A DNA stretch of 64,000 nucleotides, from contig NZ_JAPNLJ010000039.1 of NCBI RefSeq assembly GCF_026627445.1, forward strand, positions 1 to 64,000, in the 5' to 3' direction. The notes below the pieces were generated by a model. The model searched no databases. It was not told the origin of the DNA and saw only the letters and a program-made list of their open reading frames with translations. The DNA comes from Streptomyces sp. H27-H1 (GTDB lineage: Bacteria > Actinomycetota > Actinomycetes > Streptomycetales > Streptomycetaceae). This document shows, piece by piece, positions 52,321 through 61,589 of the stretch; the first letter of the stretch is position 1; each line of letters opens with the position of its first letter. A program made the position numbers and the translations under genes.

Positions 52321-53037
52321 TCAGCCGCCGTTGATGGTCAGGTTGTTGGTGTTGAAGTTGAGGCCACCGGACGAGGAGGTGATCTCATAGCCGAACTGCA
52401 CGTCGCCGATGGTCTCGTTGCCGGGCATCCAGCCCTTGGTGTGCGCGATCCAGTTGAGGATCGGCTTGACGTCCACGGTGCCGGAGTTGGAGTCGGACGT
52501 CCGCAGGAACGAGAACACCTGGTTCGACCCGTTGGAGCCCTTGTAGACGTTCCAGTTGTGGCCGCCGAGTGCGACGCTGGCCTGCCAGGTTCCGATCGGG
52601 CCGACGGCTCCGTTGTAGTTGACCCAGAGCATGATCTCGTACTGGTGGTCGGTGTCCCAGATGTCGTACGACGTGTTGTACGCGCCGGACGACGGGACGC
52701 TGACGTTGTAGGTGCTGGTGAGCCAGCCGAGGGAGTCGATCGTCTTGTTGATCGTCTTCGTCGAGTTGGGATAGGACTTGATACCGCCGGTGTTGGGGTG
52801 GTTGGCCCAGACACCCCAGCCGGTGCCGGAGTTGGCCCAGAAGCACTGGCTGCCCGCACCAGAGCCCCAGACGTTGTTGTAGAGCTTGTAGCCGTTCAGG
52901 CTGGTGCTGCCCCATTGGTCGCAGGAGTTCCAGACTGCTGCCGAAGCGGGGGCGGCGGCCAGGCCGATGGCGGCACCGAGCGCCAGCGCCGGCGCCAGCA
53001 CCGCCATCGTGATCTTGCCTATCGTGCGGTTTACCAT
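52321..53037 (-). CDS. GH12 endoglucanase/xyloglucanase
   Basis: A 238-residue secreted GH12 enzyme. The signal peptide ends APASAAVWN. The jelly-roll domain keeps the nucleophile Glu134 in YEIMLWVNY and the acid/base Glu218 in GYEIT near the end, and CDQWGSTSLNGYKLYNN at the start is typical. There is no binding module. GH12 enzymes cut beta-1,4-glucan, and several are xyloglucan-specific; operon position behind GH74, GH42 and GH95 favours xyloglucan. It lies 37 bases after GH95 and is the last gene of the leftward operon. Confidence 0.93.
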   Translation of the reverse strand: MVNRTIGKITMAVLAPALALGAAIGLAAAPASAAVWNSCDQWGSTSLNGYKLYNNVWGSGAGSQCFWANSGTGWGVWANHPNTGGIKSYPNSTKTINKTIDSLGWLTSTYNVSVPSSGAYNTSYDIWDTDHQYEIMLWVNYNGAVGPIGTWQASVALGGHNWNVYKGSNGSNQVFSFLRTSDSNSGTVDVKPILNWIAHTKGWMPGNETIGDVQFGYEITSSSGGLNFNTNNLTINGG

Positions 53038-53074
53038 GGTGTCCCTTCCACGGGTGGGGGGAAATGTGGGGGTA

Positions 53075-55327
53075 CTACCACGTCCCGATACTGAGGACGT
53101 GGTCCTCTCCGGCGACGAGATCGATCGACTCCGCGTCGCCGGAAGAAGTCCTGACTTCGATGCGGACCGTGCGGGCCGGCTTCAGAACCGCCCTCGCCCG
53201 GCCGGGCGCCCAGATCAGTTCGACCTCGGCGCCGAACCGCGTGCGTACGCCCGTGAGCCGGCCCGCCGGGAGGGATGGCGGCAGCGCGGGCAGCAGGACC
53301 AGTCGGTGGGGTGTCGACTGGAGGAGCGCCTCGATCAGCACCGCGGGCAGGGTGTGCGCGGCGTCGGCGTTGTAGACGTCGCGGTTCGGGTAGTGCGCGC
53401 TCATCAGGGAGGCGTGGAAGAAGTCGCCGTCCAGGACCTGACCGAGGGCGTGGGCGAGGCGTCCGCCGTCCCGGAGCCGGGCCGCGATGAGCGCGTGGTG
53501 GAGATGGCCGTGCGCGGAGTCGTTCTCGGCGCCGCGCAGTTCGAGGGCGCGGTGGGCGGCGGCCGCCAGGCCGGGGGTGTCGTACGGGGTGATCTCCTCG
53601 AGCGGCCAGACTCCGTAGAGGTGGCTGAGGTGGCGGTGGTCGTAGGAGTCCGCCAGGCCCGGCCAGGCCCATTCGGCCAAGGCCCCGTCCTCGTTGATCC
53701 GGTGCGGCGGGAGCCGGTCGGCGAGGGCGCGCCAGCGGTCGGCGTCCGGCCCGTCCGGGTGGTAGTCGGCCGCGGTGCGCAGGGCGTGCCGGGCCGCCGA
53801 GAGGTCCATGGCGGCGTTGACCGTCCCCCAGCTCGCGTCCGCGGGGCGGTTCTCGGGTGAGTAGGAAGGGACGACGACGAGCCGGCCGTCGCCATCGGTG
53901 CGAGTGAGGAAGTCCTCGTAGAACAGGGCGACTTCGGCCAGGGCGGCGGCGGTGCGCGGGTCGCGGACGCCGTGGGTCTCGTCGTGGTCGACGAGGGGCC
54001 CCAGCAGCCAGTCCGCGCCCGCGGTCCACAGGTGCAGCGGGTACTCGCGGCTGAAGTGGTACGAGTGGCCGGACTCGCCGTCGGTGTGGGCGGGGGCGAC
54101 CACGCCCCTGGCGCCGAAGACCGCGCGGGCGTTGTCGCGCCAGTCGGGCAACTGGCTTTGGATCAGCGCGGCGTGGGCCTCGGTGACCTCGGGCAGATGC
54201 GCGGCCGCGGCGGAGGCGGTCTGGAGGTTGAGGTTGGCGTCGTTGGTGAACGCCCCCGACCAGGCCGTGTTCCATTCGCCGGTCCACAGGCCGGTCAGGC
54301 GGGGCGGGAAGAGGCCGCTGGAGGACAGCAGGTGGTAGCGGCCGGCCGCGAACAGCCGCTCCAGCAGGGCGCGATCACGCGGGCGCTTCAGCAGCTCCGA
54401 GCCCGGCAGGGCCCGTTCGGCCGGGTCGGCGGCGAGGTCGAGGGTGACGCGTTCGTAGGCGGGGCGGTGGAGGGCGGCGTGGCGGTCGAGGAGCGCGTCG
54501 TAGTCCAGGGGCAGGTCGCGCAGGGCGCGGCCCTCCGCGGTCACGTCCAGTCCGCCGGTGTGCCGCCGGACGCGCGTGAGGAGCAGCACGGACGGGGCGC
54601 CCTCGACGCGCACGCGGGGCGCGGCGAGGGCCGTCCTGCCACCGGTGGCCACGACGAGCGTGACTCCGGTGAAGGCGCGGTCGCCCTCCGGGTAGCGGGC
54701 GCGCAGGCTCAGCAGGGCGCCCTCGGGGGTGACGATGGCGCCGTGGCCGACGGCCAGCGCGGCGGGGGCTCCGGGGAGCCGGTGGTCGAGGGAGATGTCG
54801 AGGGTGAGTCCGGGCGGCGCCGTCACGTGCTGGACGATCACGTCGTCGCCGCGGGAGACGAAGACCCGGCTGGTCCATCCGGCGCCGGCCGCCCGTACGA
54901 CACCCGTCGTGAAGTCGATGTCACGGCGGTAGTCGCCACCGCCGCCACCGTCACCCCCGTCAGGCCCGTCACCCCCGTCACCTCCTTCGGCGGCGGGCCG
55001 GACCAGGCTGACCTGGAAGGCCGGGTGGAAGGGCTGCACCCACTGGTGCGGACGGCCGTCGGTGAAACCCTCCGCGGCGGTGCGGTCTCCTGCCAGGAGG
55101 CGGTCCTGGAGCCCGGGGAGTTCGGCGGCCAGCCGGGGCGGCCGCCGGTGCGGGCCGTTCCCGCTCGGCCGTACCAGGGTGTGGTGCGTGACGACGACCC
55201 GCTCCGCGTTCGGATCACCGAACACCAGGGCTCCGTGATGGCCGTTGCCGCTCAGGAAGCCGTCCTCCCAGCGGGTGGCCGGGTGCGGCTCCCACGTGCC
55301 GTGGACGGGCCCGTCGACCGCGGTCAT
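53075..55327 (-). CDS. GH95 alpha-L-fucosidase/galactosidase family enzyme
   Basis: A 750-residue intracellular GH95 protein. The N-terminal beta domain (PATRWEDGFLSGNGHHGALV) joins an (alpha/alpha)6 barrel with the family motifs LTGLWTGEWNTAWSGAFTND-type NLNLQ, SYSPENRP and DYDHRHLSHLYGVWPL. It should cleave alpha-1,2-linked L-fucose (or L-galactose), as found on xyloglucan side chains. Residues ~115-135 are an unusual Gly/Asp-rich insert (DGGDGPDGGDGGGGG). The ATG overlaps the stop of GH42 by 4 bases. Fucose specificity is inferred from the family. Confidence 0.88.
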   Translation of the reverse strand: MTAVDGPVHGTWEPHPATRWEDGFLSGNGHHGALVFGDPNAERVVVTHHTLVRPSGNGPHRRPPRLAAELPGLQDRLLAGDRTAAEGFTDGRPHQWVQPFHPAFQVSLVRPAAEGGDGGDGPDGGDGGGGGDYRRDIDFTTGVVRAAGAGWTSRVFVSRGDDVIVQHVTAPPGLTLDISLDHRLPGAPAALAVGHGAIVTPEGALLSLRARYPEGDRAFTGVTLVVATGGRTALAAPRVRVEGAPSVLLLTRVRRHTGGLDVTAEGRALRDLPLDYDALLDRHAALHRPAYERVTLDLAADPAERALPGSELLKRPRDRALLERLFAAGRYHLLSSSGLFPPRLTGLWTGEWNTAWSGAFTNDANLNLQTASAAAAHLPEVTEAHAALIQSQLPDWRDNARAVFGARGVVAPAHTDGESGHSYHFSREYPLHLWTAGADWLLGPLVDHDETHGVRDPRTAAALAEVALFYEDFLTRTDGDGRLVVVPSYSPENRPADASWGTVNAAMDLSAARHALRTAADYHPDGPDADRWRALADRLPPHRINEDGALAEWAWPGLADSYDHRHLSHLYGVWPLEEITPYDTPGLAAAAHRALELRGAENDSAHGHLHHALIAARLRDGGRLAHALGQVLDGDFFHASLMSAHYPNRDVYNADAAHTLPAVLIEALLQSTPHRLVLLPALPPSLPAGRLTGVRTRFGAEVELIWAPGRARAVLKPARTVRIEVRTSSGDAESIDLVAGEDHVLSIGTW

Positions 55328-57291
55328 GGCCGGAGCACCGCCACGCCGTAGCGGCCGAGGGTCACCCGGTCGGTGACGTCCGTCCCCGTCAGGAGGTCGT
55401 GGTGGGCGCCGGGCACCTCGACGGTCACCGGCTCGATGCCGTGGTTGAGCACGAACAGCGCCCCGCCCCGCCGGACGGCCTCGACCTGCTCGGGAAGGCC
55501 GTCCAGCACCGGCCGGACGCCCGCGCCGTCGGCGATCCGGGCGAGCAGGTCGCGCAGCGCCTCCGGCTCCGGGAGCGTGGAGACGTACCAGGCCCGGCCC
55601 TTGCGCAGGACGGCGGGCAGTCCGTCGAGTTCACCGCCCTTGTACGGCACGGTCTCCTCGGCGGTGCCGTCGCCCTCCAGCTCCTCGGACCACAGGGACG
55701 CCCCGAAGCCCTCGCAGGTGACGGTCTCCCCCGCGTCCAGCGGCCACCACTCGTGCAGGGTGCGGATCCCGAACAGCTCGCGCAGCCGGGGATCCATGCC
55801 GCCGGCGCGGACCCGGTCGTCCTCGTCGGCGACGCCGGTCTGGAAGCCGCAGACGAGGGTGCCGCCCCGGCGGACGTGGGCGAGGAGGTTGTCTACGGCC
55901 GTGTCCGTGAGCGCGTACAGCTGCGGCACGACGACCACGGAGTACGGCGTCAGGTCGTGCTCGGGATGGGCGAAATCGGTGGTGAGGTGCGCCTGCCACA
56001 GGGCTCGGTGCCAGGCGCTCAGCACGTCCGGGTACTCCACCTGCCGGGACAGGCGGCCGTCCTGGGCTCCGGCCCACCAGGCGTGCCAGTCGTGCAGGAC
56101 CGCGATGTCCGCGGTGATGTCGCGGCCGGTCACCTCGGAGGCGATCCGCTCCAGCTCCGCGCCGAGCTGTTTGACCTCCTGGTAGGTCCGGCCCTCCTCT
56201 CCGGCATGGCTGACCATGCCGGAGTGGAACTTCTCCGCGCCCTGCCGGGACTGGCGCCACTGGAAGTAGCAGACGGCGTCGGCGCCCCGGGCCACGGCCT
56301 GCAGGGACCAGAGCCGGTTGAGACCCCGCGGCTTGGGGTGGTTCACGCCCCGCCAGTTGACGGGCCCGGCGGCCTGCTCCATGAGCATCCACGGCCCGCG
56401 CGCCTGGGAGCGGGTCATGTCCTGGACGAGGGCGCCGCTCTGGGCGCCCAGCGGGTCGCGCGGATCCGGGTAGATGTCGACGGAGACGACGTCCTCCTCA
56501 GCCGCCCAGCGCCAGGCGTCCTGGCCGATCCACAGCGGCATGAAGTTGCTGGTTACCGGCAGGTGCGGGGTGTGGCGGCGGACGATGTCCCGCTCGGCGG
56601 CGTAGCACTCCAGGAGCGCGTCGGAGGTGAAGCGCCGGAAGTCCAGCACCTGGGTGGGGTTGCGCATGTAGTGGGGCAGGCGGGGCGGCAGGATGCCGTC
56701 CCATGTGTCGTAGCCCTGGCTCCAGAAGGCGGAGCCCCAGGCCTCGTTGAGGGCTTCGAGGGTGCCGTACTTCCCGCGCAGCCAGCGGCGGAAGCCGGCC
56801 GCGGCCGGGTCGCCGTAGTCGAAGGTGCAGTACTCGTTGTTGATGTGCCACATCGTCAGGGCCGGGTGGCCGCCGTAGCGGGCGGCGAGGTCCTCGGTGA
56901 TGGCGGCGGCGTAGCGCCGGTAGGTGGCGCTGGAGTGCGAGAAGTGCTGGCGGCCGCCCCACCACTCGGTGCGGCCGTCCTCGGTGACGGGCAGGGTGTC
57001 CGGGTGCAGCCGGCCCATCCAGGGCGGGGGCGAGGAGGTCGGGGTGGCGAGGACGACACCGATGCCGTTCTCGTGCATCAGGTCCATCACCGTGTCGAGG
57101 CGGCCGAACTCCCGGGCCCCGGGCTTCGGTTCCAGCATCGACCAGGAGAAGACACCGACAGTGACCGAGTTGACCCCGGCCGCCTTCATCAGCCGGACGT
57201 CCTCGTGCCAGGTCTCCTCGGGCCACTGCTCCGGGTTGTAGTCGCCGCCGAAGAGCAGACGGCCTCGTGTCACGTCACTCAGGCCGGGCAT
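55324..57291 (-). CDS. GH42 beta-galactosidase (second copy)
   Basis: A 655-residue intracellular GH42. FGGDYNPEQWPEETWHEDV opens the barrel; the acid/base Glu lies in WHINNEYC and the nucleophile Glu in WMLMEQAAG. The later beta domains are complete. It shares the fold and motifs of the GH42 at 43472 but the two are clearly diverged, so they likely act on different galactosides. The ATG overlaps the GH74 stop by one base (TGATG) and the stop overlaps GH95 by four, so it is tightly coupled. It probably removes galactose from imported xyloglucan oligosaccharides. Confidence 0.93.
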   Translation of the reverse strand: MPGLSDVTRGRLLFGGDYNPEQWPEETWHEDVRLMKAAGVNSVTVGVFSWSMLEPKPGAREFGRLDTVMDLMHENGIGVVLATPTSSPPPWMGRLHPDTLPVTEDGRTEWWGGRQHFSHSSATYRRYAAAITEDLAARYGGHPALTMWHINNEYCTFDYGDPAAAGFRRWLRGKYGTLEALNEAWGSAFWSQGYDTWDGILPPRLPHYMRNPTQVLDFRRFTSDALLECYAAERDIVRRHTPHLPVTSNFMPLWIGQDAWRWAAEEDVVSVDIYPDPRDPLGAQSGALVQDMTRSQARGPWMLMEQAAGPVNWRGVNHPKPRGLNRLWSLQAVARGADAVCYFQWRQSRQGAEKFHSGMVSHAGEEGRTYQEVKQLGAELERIASEVTGRDITADIAVLHDWHAWWAGAQDGRLSRQVEYPDVLSAWHRALWQAHLTTDFAHPEHDLTPYSVVVVPQLYALTDTAVDNLLAHVRRGGTLVCGFQTGVADEDDRVRAGGMDPRLRELFGIRTLHEWWPLDAGETVTCEGFGASLWSEELEGDGTAEETVPYKGGELDGLPAVLRKGRAWYVSTLPEPEALRDLLARIADGAGVRPVLDGLPEQVEAVRRGGALFVLNHGIEPVTVEVPGAHHDLLTGTDVTDRVTLGRYGVAVLRP

Positions 57292-59537
57292 CAGACCGGC
57301 TCCCCGTACTGCACGCCGCGCCCGTTGGTGGCGAGGTAGACCCGGCCGTGGACGCGCGGATCGCCGGTGATCGCCGCGCCGGTCCAGCCCCACCGGTGCT
57401 GGTCGTCGTTGATCCGCGTCCAGGTCCTGGCCTCGTCGTCGGAACGGTAGACGGCGTTGAAGTCCTCGATCCCGCCGGCCATGTAGATCGCCGGGTACGA
57501 GGCACCCTTGGCGGCCTTGCCGAAGCCCAGGGTGTGCGAGGCACGGCAGCCTGCGACCTCGGTGAAGCCGGCGCCGCCGTCGGTCGAGCGGTAGAGCCCG
57601 TTCGCCTTGGCGCTGAGCCACAGGTCGCCGGAGCGTCCCGGGGCCGCGGCCAGCTGGAACCCGGCGTCACCCGAGCTCAGGCCGGTGGCCCGGGCGCTGA
57701 AGGTCAGGCCGCTGTCGGTGCTGGCGTGGAGCGTGCCGGTGCTCGTGTCGAAGGCGTAGAAGCCCGTCGGGTCCACGGGATCCGCGACCAGGACCGCGCC
57801 CTTCGGGAGGAAGGCGACCTCGGACCAGGTGGCGCCGTTGTCCGCCGAGCGGTGCGCCGGGTACACGGTGCCGTCCCAGTGCGCGAGGGACCACAGCAGC
57901 ACACTGCCGTCGGCGTTGGTGACGATCGGCCCGGGCGCGTCCCTGGCGACGGCCGGCTGCGACGCGAAGGGCGCCCAGGTCCTTCCGCCGTCGTTCGACC
58001 AGGCGCCGTTGCCCTGGTCGCCCGAGCCCGTGCGCACGAGGTACGAGGGCTTGGCCGTGGCCTGGGCGAGTCCGATGGAGGACCCGAACACGGGGTTCGT
58101 GGCCATGCCGCGCGACGGCGAGGCGGTCAGCCGCTCGTGGTAGAGCACGCCGATGTCCCGCGAACCGCTGATCAGGTGGGCCTCTCCCGTCGGAGGCGAC
58201 ACGATCGCCACCACGGACGCCTCCTCCAGTCCGCGGACCTGCGGAGCCCAGTGCTTGAGGTCGCGCGTGCCGTACAGGGTCGCGCCGGTGCCGTAGACGA
58301 CGTGCCTCGAGTCGAACGGGTCGAGGCCGACGGCCTGGATCCACCAGCCGAACTTGGGCTCGTCCTTGCCCCACTTGAGGTAGGGGGTTTCGGAGACGTC
58401 GAGGACGGCCCCGTCCTTCAGGGACTTCCAGGTGCGGCCGCCGTCGGTGGAACGGAAGACGGTGTCGATCTCGGCCCAGCGGTTGTTGGTGGACACGACG
58501 AGCGTGCCGGGCCGGCGGGCGTCGACGGCGACACCGCCGTAGCCGAAGGAGTCGGTCCCGCCGTCGCTCGTCGCCCCTCCGGGTTTCACCGGGGTGACTT
58601 CGGTCCACTTGCCGGCGGTGGTGCGCAGTCGGTGCACGCTGCCGTCCGACTGCCCGTTGGGCCCGGGCGCGTTGGCGTACGTCACGTACAGCGCGCGGTC
58701 GTGGCGGTCGTACGCGGCGCGGATCGGCACCTTCGCGGCGGCGCCGGCGGGCTGCCCGGGGACGGGCTCCCAGGTCTTTCCGTCGGACGTGCGGTACAGG
58801 TTGGGGTGGTCGGCGGCGCCGCCGGAGTCGCCCCAGCCCGCGTAGACGCTGCGGCCGACGGCGACGAGGAGGGTGATGCCCTGCCCGGTGGCGCTCGGGG
58901 TGGCCGGGAAGCTCACGGCCTTCCAGGTCGCCCCCCGGTCGGTCGACTTGAGCAGCCCGTCGTGCCGGGTGCCGAGCCACAGGGTGTCGCCGGTGCGCGG
59001 GTCGACCAGCAGCCGTTCACCGCATCCACGCCCGTCCTCGTTGGCGCCGAACCGCACGGTGAGGTCGGTGCGCTTCCACGTGGCCCCCCGGTCCTCGGAG
59101 CGCAGCACGGCCCCGTTGCCGGCCCAGGACTGCGTATAGGTGCCGAGGGCGAGATAGACACGGTCGGGGTGGGCGGGGTCGACGGCCATGGCCTCGACGC
59201 CGAGGAGGTTCCAGTCGTCCCAGCCGAGGTGGTCGGTCAGCGGGATCCAGCGGTCGGTCCGGTCGTCCCGGCGGTAGGCGCCCCCGATGTCGGTCCGGGC
59301 GTAGGCGAGCCCGCGCACCGACGGGTGGAACAGCACCCCGCTGATGAACCCGGTGCCGCCCATCACGGCGTTGCGCCACCGGTACCCGCTCTTCGCGACG
59401 GCAGTGGGAACGGGAGCGGGGGCGGCAGCGGCGGCCTGAGCCTGCCCCGAAGCCGTCGGGAGGGAGACGACCGCGGCGACGGTAGCGGCAGCGGAGCCGG
59501 CGAGAGCGGAGCGTCGGCTGAGATTGAACGTGCTCAT
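57291..59537 (-). CDS. GH74 xyloglucanase
   Basis: A 748-residue exported GH74 enzyme. MSTFNLSRRSALAGSAAAT is a Tat signal. The mature chain is the double seven-bladed beta-propeller, with repeated ST/SEDRGATWK, SADNGATWS and FRSTDGGRTWKSL sialidase-like motifs and the GH74 opening YRWRNAVMGGTGFISGVLFH. No carbohydrate-binding module is attached. GH74 acts almost only on xyloglucan, which makes this gene the best marker for the substrate of the operon. GAGGTG precedes the ATG at 59537. It follows the ABC importer genes after 64 bases. Confidence 0.94.
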   Translation of the reverse strand: MSTFNLSRRSALAGSAAATVAAVVSLPTASGQAQAAAAAPAPVPTAVAKSGYRWRNAVMGGTGFISGVLFHPSVRGLAYARTDIGGAYRRDDRTDRWIPLTDHLGWDDWNLLGVEAMAVDPAHPDRVYLALGTYTQSWAGNGAVLRSEDRGATWKRTDLTVRFGANEDGRGCGERLLVDPRTGDTLWLGTRHDGLLKSTDRGATWKAVSFPATPSATGQGITLLVAVGRSVYAGWGDSGGAADHPNLYRTSDGKTWEPVPGQPAGAAAKVPIRAAYDRHDRALYVTYANAPGPNGQSDGSVHRLRTTAGKWTEVTPVKPGGATSDGGTDSFGYGGVAVDARRPGTLVVSTNNRWAEIDTVFRSTDGGRTWKSLKDGAVLDVSETPYLKWGKDEPKFGWWIQAVGLDPFDSRHVVYGTGATLYGTRDLKHWAPQVRGLEEASVVAIVSPPTGEAHLISGSRDIGVLYHERLTASPSRGMATNPVFGSSIGLAQATAKPSYLVRTGSGDQGNGAWSNDGGRTWAPFASQPAVARDAPGPIVTNADGSVLLWSLAHWDGTVYPAHRSADNGATWSEVAFLPKGAVLVADPVDPTGFYAFDTSTGTLHASTDSGLTFSARATGLSSGDAGFQLAAAPGRSGDLWLSAKANGLYRSTDGGAGFTEVAGCRASHTLGFGKAAKGASYPAIYMAGGIEDFNAVYRSDDEARTWTRINDDQHRWGWTGAAITGDPRVHGRVYLATNGRGVQYGEPV

Positions 59538-59601
59538 GACACACCTCGGTCTTGACGGAGGGGGAGGCCGAGCGGGATCAGAAGCGCGGGACCACAGGGC
59601 T

Positions 59602-60528
59602 TCAGCCCTTGACGGCTCCGGTGAGCATGCCCTTCTTGAAGTGCCGCTGGACGAAGGGGGAGGCAACCGCGACGGGGATCAGCGCGAGGACCATGACGGC
59701 CATCTGCAGTCCCAGCGAGGAGAGTTGTCCGGTGCGGACCGCCTGCTGAAGGCCGGTCGGCGCCTCGGTGTTCTTCTGGACCAGCTGGATGAGCACCTTC
59801 TGCAGCGGCATCATCTCCTGGTCGGTGAGGTAGATGGAGGCGTTGAACCAGGCACTCCAGTAGCCGACCGCGTAGAACAGCGAGATGACGGCCAGCACCG
59901 CGCGCGACAGCGGCATGATGATGGACAGCAGGATGCGCAGGTCACTGGCGCCGTCGATGCGGGCCGACTCGGTGAGTTCGGGTGAGATCCCCATGAAGAA
60001 GGCCCGTAGGACGAGGATGTTGAAGACACTGACCGCGCTCGGCAGGATCAGCGAGAGGTAGGTGTCGGTGAGGCCCAGCGACTGCACCAGAAGGTACGTC
60101 GGAATGAGCCCGGCCCCGAAGAACATGGTCGCCATGATGGTCAGCAGGAAGAACCGATGGCCCAGGCTCCCGGGCCGCGACAGGCCGTAGGCCGCCAGCA
60201 CCGACACCGCCATCGAGAACAGCGTGCCGACGAGCGTGACACCGACCGAGACGGTGATCGCCCGGCTGACCTGACCACCGCTGAGCAGTTCGGTGTAGTT
60301 GACGAAGGTGATGCCCCGGGGGATGACGACGAGGCCGCCGACCTGGTCGATCACGGGTTTGGGAGAGAGGCTGGTGACGATCACGATCCACAGCGGACCG
60401 AGCACCCCCAGGCAGGCGAGCAGGAGGAACCCGCTCTTGACGGTGAGTCCCGCCTTGCTCGGCGGCTCCTCCCACACGGGGCGGGCGGGAGCCTTGAGGC
60501 TGCGGATGAGCTGCGTATCGAGGCTCAC
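59602..60528 (-). CDS. ABC transporter permease, MalG/YtcP type
   Basis: A 308-residue membrane protein with about six spans and the EAA loop ELTESARIDGASDLRILLSI. It starts at GTG 60528, sharing GTGA with the stop of the partner permease. It belongs to the oligosaccharide/lipopolysaccharide-type importer group (YtcP/LplC-like), distinct from the MalG-type permease of the xylan importer. With its partner and the lipoprotein it should import oligosaccharides made outside by GH74, GH12 and GH5. No ATPase gene is linked. Confidence 0.88.
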   Translation of the reverse strand: MSLDTQLIRSLKAPARPVWEEPPSKAGLTVKSGFLLLACLGVLGPLWIVIVTSLSPKPVIDQVGGLVVIPRGITFVNYTELLSGGQVSRAITVSVGVTLVGTLFSMAVSVLAAYGLSRPGSLGHRFFLLTIMATMFFGAGLIPTYLLVQSLGLTDTYLSLILPSAVSVFNILVLRAFFMGISPELTESARIDGASDLRILLSIIMPLSRAVLAVISLFYAVGYWSAWFNASIYLTDQEMMPLQKVLIQLVQKNTEAPTGLQQAVRTGQLSSLGLQMAVMVLALIPVAVASPFVQRHFKKGMLTGAVKG

Positions 60529-61589
60529 TTCTTGTACACCCCCTGCTCGCCCAGCAGGTGAGCGAACTTGTTCGCGCCCAGGACGAGACAGACGCCGATG
60601 AGGCCCTTGGCCAGGCCGACGGCGGCCGCGTAACTGAAGTCGCCGTTCTGGATGCCCATGTTCCACACGTAGGTGTCGAGGACCTCACTGGCTCCGAGTC
60701 CGACCGCGTCCCGCTGGAGCAGGAACTGCTCGAATCCGACGCTCAGCGCGTCACCCACCCTCAGGACCAGCAGCAGCGCGATCACCGGGCGCAGCGCGGG
60801 CAGCGTCACGTGCCACATGCGCCGCCAGCGCCCCGCGCCGTCCATGGCTGCCGCCTCGTACAGATCGGTGCTGACGGCGGCCAGCGCGGCGAGGAAGACG
60901 ATGATCCCCCAGCCGGCGTCCTTCCACACGGCCTGCGCGGTGACCAGGTACTTGAACAGGTCCGCGTTGGTCATCAGGTCGAAGCCGCTCCACCCGTGGT
61001 CCTGGAGGGTCTGGGCGATGATGCCCGCGCCGCCGAAGACCTGCTGGAAGACGGTGACCACGAGGACCCACGAGAAGAAGTGCGGCAGGTACATGATCGC
61101 CTGCGCCACGGCCCGCACCCGGGGCCGGACCACGCTGTTGATGAGCAGCGCGAGGGCGATGGGGATCGGGAAGAAGAGCACGAGTTGGAGCGCGAACAGG
61201 ACGAGGGTGTTCTTCGTGGCGCTCCAGAACAGCGGGTCGTCGACCATCCGGGAGAACTGCTCCACGCCTGCCCAGGGACTGTGGAAGATCGCCGTGATGC
61301 CGTTGCTGGAGACGTACGGATCGTAGTCCTGGAAGGCGACGACGTTGCCGAGCAGCGGGACGTAGTTGAAGAGCAGGAGCAGGGCGATGACGGGCAAGGT
61401 CATCAGGATGAGCGTGCGGTCGCGGCGCAGCCGGATCCGCCAGGGAACCTTGCCGGCCCCGCCCGTCCCGCGCGGCGCCCGCGCCCGCGCCCGCCCCTTC
61501 GCCGCCCCGGTGGCGACCGCAGGCGCCGGCTCCTCGGCGGCCGCGGGGGGACGCGTCCTGTCGGGCCGGCTCCCTGCCGTGATGGACAT
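60525..61589 (-). CDS. ABC transporter permease, LplB type
   Basis: A 354-residue membrane protein. A long Pro/Ala/Arg-rich cytosolic N-terminus precedes six membrane helices; the EAA loop is DLYEAAAMDGAGRWRRMWHVTLP. MTLPVIALLLLFNYVPLLGN is the first span. The ATG at 61589 overlaps the stop of the solute-binding protein gene (TGATG). It forms the import channel with the next permease. Confidence 0.88.
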   Translation of the reverse strand: MSITAGSRPDRTRPPAAAEEPAPAVATGAAKGRARARAPRGTGGAGKVPWRIRLRRDRTLILMTLPVIALLLLFNYVPLLGNVVAFQDYDPYVSSNGITAIFHSPWAGVEQFSRMVDDPLFWSATKNTLVLFALQLVLFFPIPIALALLINSVVRPRVRAVAQAIMYLPHFFSWVLVVTVFQQVFGGAGIIAQTLQDHGWSGFDLMTNADLFKYLVTAQAVWKDAGWGIIVFLAALAAVSTDLYEAAAMDGAGRWRRMWHVTLPALRPVIALLLVLRVGDALSVGFEQFLLQRDAVGLGASEVLDTYVWNMGIQNGDFSYAAAVGLAKGLIGVCLVLGANKFAHLLGEQGVYKK

